DNA of 64,000 bases from Snodgrassella alvi wkB2 (lineage in GTDB: Bacteria; Pseudomonadota; Gammaproteobacteria; Burkholderiales; Neisseriaceae). Below, piece after piece: positions 57,971 through 64,000 of the stretch (position 1 is its first letter; the number at the start of each line of letters is the position of its first letter). Both the position numbers and the translations under genes were made by a program. The notes under the pieces are model-generated. The model did no database searches and was not told the DNA's origin. It worked only from the letters and a program-made list of their open reading frames with translations. The DNA is taken from assembly GCF_000600005.1 (NCBI RefSeq), contig NZ_CP007446.1, forward strand, positions 894,894-958,893. The letters are read 5' to 3'.

Positions 57971-59221
57971 ATGGCATCTCTGGAAACATGGATTGGTTTA
58001 CGTTATTTACGTGCCAGAAAACGTAATGGGTTTATGTCATTCATTACAGCAGTATCAATAGTTGGTATTGCATTAGGGGTGACAACATTAATTGTTGTTT
58101 TATCTGTTATGAATGGTTTCCAAAAAGAAATCCGCAATCAGCTCTTGAGTGTTGCTCCTCATGCTGAAATGGGATTTTATGAAAATAGTCTGGACCAGCA
58201 CTGGCAGGATTTGCAGAAGCTTGTTAAAGGTAATCCGCAAGTACTGGGCTCAGCTCCTTATGTGGCTGATCAGGCTTTGCTTGCTAATGCCGGCGAAGTT
58301 CGTGGTGTGCAAATACGCGGAATAGATCCGGCACTGGAGGGTAAAGTTGCAGATTATGGTCAGGGTATGCCCAAAAATGGGTTTGCTGATCTAAAGGCGG
58401 GTGAGTTTAGTATTCTTCTGGGAAAAGATTTGGCCGATGCACTGGGTGCTAATATCGGAGATAAGATAACTGTTATTACCCCTGATGGCAATGTTACGCC
58501 GGCTGGTATGGTGCCACGGCTGAAGCAGTTTACATTAGTAGGTGTAGTTAAAACCAAAATCTATGAAGTGGATAATACACTTGCTTTAACTCATATTACG
58601 GATGCACAGAAATTGTACCGGCTGGGAAATAATGTAAGTGGATTGCGTTTAAAACTGGCAGATCCGCAGAATGCCCCGTCTGTCATTCAAAATATTGTGC
58701 CGGCAAAGCTTCACAATGAAATCTGGATTCGCGACTGGACTTTTCAAAATCGCAGTTATTTTGATGCAGTGCAGATGGAAAAACGGATGATGTTTATTAT
58801 TCTGTTATTAATCATTGCTGTAGCTGCCTTTAATCTGGTTTCTTCTTTAGTCATGGCTGTTACCGAAAAACAGGCTGATATTGCTATATTGCGTACACTC
58901 GGTCTTTCGCCGGGCGGTATCATGCGTATTTTTATGATTCAGGGTGCCATAGCCGGATTCTTCGGTACTTTTTTTGGTGTATTTTTTGGTGTAACACTCG
59001 GGCTGAACATTGGCCGGATCGTTGCCTTTTTTGAACATCTGACGGGTAAGCACCTGATTCCTTCGCAAGTGTATTTTGTAAGCTATCTGCCTTCAGATGT
59101 GGAATTTTCTGATGTTTGTATGATTGCTGTTATTTCATTATTACTGGCTTTCGTTGCTACTTTATATCCAAGCTGGCGTGCCGCCAAAACTCAGCCGGCG
59201 GAGGCTCTTCGCTATGAATAA
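57971..59221 (+). CDS. lolC: Lipoprotein-releasing ABC transporter permease LolC/LolE
   Basis: A 416-residue inner-membrane protein with one N-terminal helix (about 22-45), a large periplasmic domain (about 48-270) and three C-terminal FtsX-like helices. It opens [14 protein letters not shown]. It extracts mature lipoproteins from the inner membrane for LolA. Only one permease gene is present next to lolD, so a single-permease (LolF-like) system, as in many betaproteobacteria, is likely. It overlaps lolD by 8 bases. Relevant clients here include BamC and the ACP-like lipoprotein. Confidence 0.92.
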   Translation: MASLETWIGLRYLRARKRNGFMSFITAVSIVGIALGVTTLIVVLSVMNGFQKEIRNQLLSVAPHAEMGFYENSLDQHWQDLQKLVKGNPQVLGSAPYVADQALLANAGEVRGVQIRGIDPALEGKVADYGQGMPKNGFADLKAGEFSILLGKDLADALGANIGDKITVITPDGNVTPAGMVPRLKQFTLVGVVKTKIYEVDNTLALTHITDAQKLYRLGNNVSGLRLKLADPQNAPSVIQNIVPAKLHNEIWIRDWTFQNRSYFDAVQMEKRMMFIILLLIIAVAAFNLVSSLVMAVTEKQADIAILRTLGLSPGGIMRIFMIQGAIAGFFGTFFGVFFGVTLGLNIGRIVAFFEHLTGKHLIPSQVYFVSYLPSDVEFSDVCMIAVISLLLAFVATLYPSWRAAKTQPAEALRYE

Positions 59222-59909
59222 ACCAGAATATGTTCTTGAGTGTGAGCATGTCAGCAAAACTTATGATGACGGACATTTACAGGTATCTGTACTGGAGGAT
59301 TTAGATTTCAAAGTCAGATGCGGTCAAAGTGTGAGTATAGTTGGTGCGTCCGGAAGCGGAAAATCTACTTTGCTGCATTTACTTGGCGGACTAGATACAC
59401 CCAGTAGCGGTACTATACGTCTGATGGGACAAGATATTACTCGTCTTGGGCAGAAAGCCATAGGTCAGTTGCGTAACCAGTATCTGGGCTTTGTTTATCA
59501 ATTCCACCATTTGTTGCCAGAGTTTACTGCGCTGGAAAATGTAATGATGCCTTTACTGATTGGACGTATACCGAAGGCTCAGGCAGAAGAACGTGCTAAG
59601 AAAATGCTGGATAAAGTAGGGCTTAAGCAGCGTATGATTCACCGCCCCGGCGAATTGTCTGGTGGTGAGCGGCAACGGGCTGCTATTGCACGTGCGCTGG
59701 TTACTCATCCCGCCTGTATATTGGCTGATGAACCTACGGGCAATCTAGATCGGAAAAATGCCGGCAATGTACTGGATATGATGCTGGATTTACAACATGA
59801 ACTGAATACAAGTCTGGTAGTTGTTACCCATGATGATGAGCTTGCTCAGCGTTTTGATGAAGTATTGACGGTAGCAGATGGCAAATTATTACCATTCAAT
59901 GTTCGTTGA
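59214..59909 (+). CDS. lolD: Lipoprotein-releasing ABC transporter ATPase LolD
   Basis: A 231-residue ABC ATPase. Motifs: Walker [11 protein letters not shown]-loop [17 protein letters not shown] (LolD motif), signature L-S-G-G-E-R-Q-R, Walker [13 protein letters not shown]-loop T-H-D-D. I start at M-N-K-P-E-Y (59214), inside the lolC end. The frame runs 30 codons further up without support. Confidence 0.96.
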   Translation: MNKPEYVLECEHVSKTYDDGHLQVSVLEDLDFKVRCGQSVSIVGASGSGKSTLLHLLGGLDTPSSGTIRLMGQDITRLGQKAIGQLRNQYLGFVYQFHHLLPEFTALENVMMPLLIGRIPKAQAEERAKKMLDKVGLKQRMIHRPGELSGGERQRAAIARALVTHPACILADEPTGNLDRKNAGNVLDMMLDLQHELNTSLVVVTHDDELAQRFDEVLTVADGKLLPFNVR

Positions 59910-59944
59910 TGTATGAATGTATAGGTTGTATTGATTGATTAAAT

Positions 59945-61726
59945 ATGGCTGAAGCTATCAATCCGGCAGAAACTCAGGAACAGTCTGCACATCCGGCACT
60001 TGCTGCAATTGAGCATGTGCTTCGTGGGGTTGCCCAGAATGAGTGGGAAATTATTCAGCCATGGGCAGATAAGCTGTTATGGGCGCTGAATCGTGGCGAC
60101 AGTTATATTATTGTTCCCCGACAATATTCGGAGACGCTTCGTAAATGCAGAATTCTTGTTGGAGCTGCTGGTACTTATACGCCATTTATTTTGCAAAGCA
60201 ATCATTTATTTTTAGGAAGAATGTGGCAGCTTGAGCAGGATATAGCCGAGTCTATGCTGGCATTGGCCAGTATTCCGCCTGTTCATTTGAATATGGATGT
60301 AGCCACTGATCTGGCGGACTGGTTTCCTGATGCCGACAGTACCCAACAACGTTTTGCTGCGGCACTGGCTCTTATTCAGCATTTTGTAGTGATTAATGGC
60401 GGGCCCGGAACTGGTAAAACGACTACTGTAGCCAAAATACTGAGTTTATTGCTGAAACATACCTGGCATTTATCGCGTCCGCCGCAAATTGCACTGGTAG
60501 CACCAACTGGTAAAGCTGCGGCACATATGGCCAGTGCTTTACAACGTGCATTGGATAAACTGCCATTATCTGATGACAGTAGACAATTGCTGGCAGATTT
60601 ATCAGGTCAGACAGTTCACCGCCTATTACAGTTACAACCTCCATTGTTAACAGGGCCATATGATGCAGAACATCCTTTACCGGTTGATATCCTAGTGGTG
60701 GATGAATCCTCGATGCTGGATTTGTCTCTGTTTCGTGCACTGTTGCGTGCTTTAAAGCCTGATATTCGTATTATTTTGCTGGGAGATGCTAATCAGCTGC
60801 CTGCTGTAGGTGCAGGAAATGTGCTGGCTGAATTATCCCAGCCGACAGTACTGTCTCCTGAGCTGAAAAAACAGCTTACGGCTTTATTGCCCGAACAGTC
60901 TTTGCCTCCTGTCAGCGATAATGCCGGTATGGCTCAATATGTTGCTACGTTAACTCACAGTTACCGGTTTGATGCGACACAGGGTATTGGCGCTCTGGCC
61001 TCCGCTTGTATTAATGGTGACGCGACGGCTGCACTTAATGCAGTAAACAGTTTTCCGGAGCAGTTACAACTGCACCAATTTGATATACAAGTACTGTGTC
61101 GCAAATTATATTCACAGCAACAGCTATGGTGGCAGGCAGTGGCCGCAAATAATATTACTCAAGTATTCAGCCATCTTACCGATATTATGGTGCTGACTGC
61201 ATGGCGTACTGATGCTGAAGCATTTAATCAGCAATACCGCAGCTATTTACGGACTCAGTTACATCAGAATACAGATAGCTGGTTTGCTGGTATGCCGATT
61301 CTGATTACTCAGAATGATTATGGTGTGGGTCTGTTTAATGGTGATATCGGCGTGATTCTTCCTGAACAGAATAATAGCGGGCATTTACTCGCTTATTTTG
61401 CTGAAGGGACAAATTATCGCTCAATTTCTCTCAGCCGCTTACCACAGCATGAGTCAGCCTTTGCCATAACGGTACATAAAAGTCAGGGATCAGAATATGA
61501 TGATGTCTGGTTGCTGGCCCCGCAGTTGCGCGCAGCGGCTGATGATTCGTTGTTTAACCGTTCTCTTTTGTATACCGCATTAACCAGAGCCAGAAAACAG
61601 TTTACTTTTTGCGGTACGGCCAAACAGCTAGTACAAGGTATAAAAAATAACCAGCAGCGGCATAGCGGATTAGGTGCAGCTCTGGCTCAATTATTGAGGA
61701 AACAGACACAATTGTCTTTATTCTGA
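59945..61726 (+). CDS. recD: Exodeoxyribonuclease V alpha subunit RecD
   Basis: The 5'-3' helicase subunit of RecBCD. It has 593 residues. The helicase core has Walker A G-G-P-G-T-G-K-T-T-T near residue 155, P-T-G-K-A-A-A-H, D-E-S-S-M-L-D and G-D-A-N-Q-L-P. The C-terminal motif H-K-S-Q-G-S-E-Y and T-A-L-T-R-A-R are present. recB and recC are not in the window and must lie elsewhere. It starts 35 bases after lolD, with no clear ribosome site. Confidence 0.93.
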   Translation: MAEAINPAETQEQSAHPALAAIEHVLRGVAQNEWEIIQPWADKLLWALNRGDSYIIVPRQYSETLRKCRILVGAAGTYTPFILQSNHLFLGRMWQLEQDIAESMLALASIPPVHLNMDVATDLADWFPDADSTQQRFAAALALIQHFVVINGGPGTGKTTTVAKILSLLLKHTWHLSRPPQIALVAPTGKAAAHMASALQRALDKLPLSDDSRQLLADLSGQTVHRLLQLQPPLLTGPYDAEHPLPVDILVVDESSMLDLSLFRALLRALKPDIRIILLGDANQLPAVGAGNVLAELSQPTVLSPELKKQLTALLPEQSLPPVSDNAGMAQYVATLTHSYRFDATQGIGALASACINGDATAALNAVNSFPEQLQLHQFDIQVLCRKLYSQQQLWWQAVAANNITQVFSHLTDIMVLTAWRTDAEAFNQQYRSYLRTQLHQNTDSWFAGMPILITQNDYGVGLFNGDIGVILPEQNNSGHLLAYFAEGTNYRSISLSRLPQHESAFAITVHKSQGSEYDDVWLLAPQLRAAADDSLFNRSLLYTALTRARKQFTFCGTAKQLVQGIKNNQQRHSGLGAALAQLLRKQTQLSLF

Positions 61727-61872
61727 ATTGGCGGAATTTGCGTCGCTGATTGGTTGTTTTGTTCAAATAATCTATTTGTTAAACATTAAATTTTTGTGTC
61801 ATTACATCCGCGTGGTGAATAAAATAAGATTATGCTATTCTGTTTATTCTATTACAGAATAAAGTTTCAATT

Positions 61873-62601
61873 ATGCAAAAACCTTTAATTGCCATTATTG
61901 CGGCGATGCAGCCTGAGCTGGATTACCTGCTTGAACAACTGGATAACCGGCAGGATAGTCAGGCTGGTGCTGTTTATTTTCATCGTGGTGAAATTAAGGG
62001 CGTACCAGTGATACTTGCACTGAGTGGTATTGGTAAAGTCAATGCGGCGTTGACAACAGCAGTAATAATTGAAAGATTTGCACCTGATTATGTTATCAAT
62101 ACTGGTAGTGCCGGTGGTTTGAAAGCCGGTATTCAGATTGGCGACGTTGTTGTTGGTTGCGAAATAACTCATCATGATGTTGATGTAACCGTTTTTGGTT
62201 ATGTGCCGGGTCAGGTACCACAATTACCGGCACGATTTAACGCTAACCAGTATCTTGCTGATGCAGCCAGAAAAGCCGCACACGTATTTACAGGTGCAGA
62301 AATCTATACTGGTTTAATTGTCAGTGGTGATCAGTTTGTTGGTACTGCTGAACAAAATCGATTGATTAAAGAAAAATTTTCTGATGTTGTGGCGGTAGAA
62401 ATGGAAGCCGCTGCCATTGCGCAAACTTGCTATCAGCTTAATATCCCTTTTGTCATTATTCGTGCTATTTCAGATAACGGTGATGCAAATGCTTCTGTCA
62501 GCTTTGATCAGTTTCTGCAACAGGCAGCCGGTAATTCTGCGCAAATGGTAATCAACTTAATTACTTCAGGATTGAATAAATCTGCCTTTGAAAACAAGTA
62601 A
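61873..62601 (+). CDS. mtn: 5'-methylthioadenosine/S-adenosylhomocysteine nucleosidase
   Basis: Cleaves adenine from SAH and MTA, giving S-ribosylhomocysteine for LuxS. It has 242 residues. Motifs: I-A-A-M-Q-P-E (catalytic Glu near 14), N-T-G-S-A-G-G, V-E-M-E-A-A-A-I-A and R-A-I-S-D (catalytic Asp). Its product is the LuxS substrate (luxS at 19.7 kb), although the two genes are 42 kb apart. Confidence 0.96.
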   Translation: MQKPLIAIIAAMQPELDYLLEQLDNRQDSQAGAVYFHRGEIKGVPVILALSGIGKVNAALTTAVIIERFAPDYVINTGSAGGLKAGIQIGDVVVGCEITHHDVDVTVFGYVPGQVPQLPARFNANQYLADAARKAAHVFTGAEIYTGLIVSGDQFVGTAEQNRLIKEKFSDVVAVEMEAAAIAQTCYQLNIPFVIIRAISDNGDANASVSFDQFLQQAAGNSAQMVINLITSGLNKSAFENK

Positions 62602-62620
62602 ATTAGAGTAGTGATACTGA

Positions 62621-62675
62621 AAACAGAGTAGATATTCAGATAAGTAAATATTCTGATACTGCTCTGTTTTTTTAT
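62621..62675 (+). terminator. mtn terminator
   Basis: AAACAGAG (62621-62628) and CTCTGTTT (62662-62669), with a partly paired interior (TATTCAGA/TCTGATA) and a long T-run after. Confidence 0.75.
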
Positions 62676-63084
62676 TTTTTGCTCTGAATTGTCTTAATAT
62701 AATGTTGAGTACTGTTAATCTTTAGACATTTATTAGTCTTGGCAGAAAATAATAAATAATTTGGATTATCTGTGATTGAGCGTGCTATACAGTAAATTTT
62801 CTTACAAGCATGACATTGCTAAAATTCAATTTTGCCGGTTCCTCAGAAATTGAATTTGATATGGGGTACTATGTGATTATATTAAGTTATTGTCTGAAAA
62901 AAATCTGATTATAAACAATTTAAATATTATTAATTGACTTTGTAGACAAGCCACTATTTAATAGCTTCTTTACAATATAGCTGGTTATGTAATAACTGTA
63001 TTTACTGTGCTGCCCGCAGCTATAGAAAATTAAGACTAATAATAGCTTATTTTTAACCGGCATTTATTTCATCAGGATGAGATT
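62676..63084. other. AT-rich region before sbmA
   Basis: About 400 bases, AT-rich, no gene and no clear operator. The sbmA promoter should lie here. Confidence 0.45.
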
Positions 63085-64000
63085 GTGTTCCATTCATTTT
63101 TTCCAAAGCCACGTTGGTTTTTTCCATCTGCCATATTGTGGATAGGTCTGAATATTGCCCTCTGGTATTGTGGTGGGGAGGGTGCCGGAGAGTGGTTTGG
63201 CTGGCCGCAAGGCTATGCGGACAAACCTCTGACTATTGGTCTTTCGCGTTTCTGGTCGCCGGCATTTTTGTGGTTTTATCTCTGGTTTTTGCTGGCTACA
63301 ATCATTTTTGCTGTTTTCTGGTCAGTAGTAGCAAAACATCCGTGGCAGCGCTGGTCAATATGGGGTTCTGCTTTAATTCTTTTTAATATCTGGTTTAGTG
63401 TACAGATAAATGTAACGATTAATGCCTGGTATGGTCCTTTCTGGGATATGATTCAGAAGATGCTCAGTAGTGGGGGGGGGGCGATCAGTGATTTGTATCA
63501 GAATATACTAACATTTTTGCAGATTGCGATGGTTGCAGTAACAGTATTTGTATTAAATACTTTTTTTGTCAGTCATTATGTATTTCGCTGGCGTACAGCC
63601 ATGAATTATTACTATATTGAAAACTGGTCGAAACTGCGTACTGTTGAAGGGGCTTCTCAGCGTGTTCAGGAAGATACAATGCGCTTTGCCACTATTGTAG
63701 AAGAGTTGAGTGTCAGTCTGGTGCGGGCGGTTATGGTATTGATTGCATTTTTACCTTTACTGTTTCAGTTATCCAGCCATGTGCCGGCATTACCAATAAT
63801 TGGTGAAGTAAAATATTCACTGGTTTGGGCAGCACTGGGCTGGTCCTTGTTTGGTACAGTTTTATTAGTTGCGGTCGGTATTAAATTACCCGGACTTCAG
63901 TTTAATATTCAAAAAGTAGAAGCTGCATATCGTAAAGAGCTGGTATATGGGGAAGATGATGGTGAACGTGCTCAGCCGGCGACATTGAAAGAGCTTTTCG
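63085..64000 (+). CDS. sbmA: SbmA/BacA family peptide-antibiotic transporter, 5' part, with an in-frame G10 tract
   Basis: It starts with GTG at 63085 (AGGA seven bases upstream) and runs off the window end; 305 codons are visible. Translated by hand it tracks E. coli SbmA: F-H-S-F-F-P-K-P at the start, V-N-A-W-Y-like N-A-W-Y-G-P-F, F-F-V-S-H-Y-V-F-R-W-R-T-A-M-N, G-A-S-Q-R-V-Q-E-D-T-M-R-F-A, G-I-K-L-P-G-L and A-A-Y-R-K-E-L-V-Y-G-E-D-D. About six membrane helices are visible. SbmA is a proton-driven importer that lets proline-rich antimicrobial peptides and bleomycin into the cell. Ten G's at 63472-63481 encode Gly-Gly-Gly in a loop, and a change of one G would truncate the protein. Confidence 0.93.
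   Translation, partial: MFHSFFPKPRWFFPSAILWIGLNIALWYCGGEGAGEWFGWPQGYADKPLTIGLSRFWSPAFLWFYLWFLLATIIFAVFWSVVAKHPWQRWSIWGSALILFNIWFSVQINVTINAWYGPFWDMIQKMLSSGGGAISDLYQNILTFLQIAMVAVTVFVLNTFFVSHYVFRWRTAMNYYYIENWSKLRTVEGASQRVQEDTMRFATIVEELSVSLVRAVMVLIAFLPLLFQLSSHVPALPIIGEVKYSLVWAALGWSLFGTVLLVAVGIKLPGLQFNIQKVEAAYRKELVYGEDDGERAQPATLKELF
63472..63481 (+). repeat. G10 homopolymer tract inside sbmA
   Basis: Ten consecutive G's at codon 130. The gene is in frame (on) with ten. With nine or eleven the new frames reach TAA about ten codons later or TGA about four codons later. Confidence 0.9.

Noticed and set aside
63114-63386. 90-codon open frame on + strand at the window end
   Set aside because: Shadow of the sbmA frame, which starts at GTG 63085 and matches the family throughout.

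Overview
The window is a chromosomal segment of a betaproteobacterium of the family Neisseriaceae. The clues are the purA-hisZ pair, the neisserial form of the HslV N-terminus, a lipoprotein resembling the neisserial adhesin complex protein, and a DNA-uptake-like word sitting in the luxS terminator. The AT-rich spacers and the overall content fit a host-associated member such as the bee-gut symbiont Snodgrassella. That genus assignment is an inference from memory of the family, not a computed match. I see no tRNA, rRNA, prophage, insertion sequence or CRISPR array.

Layout. 1-2.8 kb: 3' end of dnaX, the YbaB/EbfC protein and recR. 2.9-10.2 kb: ilvA, a D,D-carboxypeptidase homologue that has lost its catalytic motifs, purA, hisZ, uppP, dsbA. 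10.2-16 kb: SPOR protein, comM-like ATPase, ubiK, a membrane-anchored unknown, mutT, acpS, pdxJ, yfaE. 15.8-24.6 kb: nrdAB (with two probable NrdR boxes upstream), luxS, purL, glnB. 24.7-31.7 kb: bioY, hslVU, an ACP-like lipoprotein, apaH, ridA, hemW, rdgB. 31.5-32.5 kb: three very small two-helix membrane proteins. 32.9-38.3 kb: bamC, dapA, a xanthine-type permease, a DHA2 exporter. 39-41.4 kb: a compact Roadblock / Aer-like PAS / cytosolic PhnD-like cluster behind a well-placed FNR site. 41.7-49.3 kb: parE, rppH, a 1.1-kb AT-rich gap, a 46-residue ORF with its own terminator, rhlE, rlmK, a secreted ricin-like protein. 49.8-53.7 kb: purK translationally coupled to a SulP transporter, hisC. 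53.7-57.6 kb: apbE and a three-domain flavin reductase with an upstream FNR box. 58-64 kb: lolC, lolD, recD, mtn, and an sbmA-type peptide transporter cut by the window end and carrying an in-frame G10 tract.

How the genes fit together. Purine synthesis (purA, purL, purK), nucleotide hygiene (rdgB, mutT, apaH, rppH) and dNTP supply (nrdAB-yfaE) are well represented. luxS plus mtn form the S-adenosylhomocysteine detoxification / AI-2 route. bioY suggests uptake of biotin. Envelope work is covered by uppP, bamC, lolCD, dsbA and the SPOR protein. Two perfect FNR-type palindromes mark a redox theme: one before a probable NADH-dependent fumarate/enoate reductase with its own flavin transferase, one before the Roadblock-PAS-PhnD cluster. 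The most interesting items are the possible phase-variable SbmA, the Roadblock-PAS-PhnD module, and the catalytically dead carboxypeptidase.
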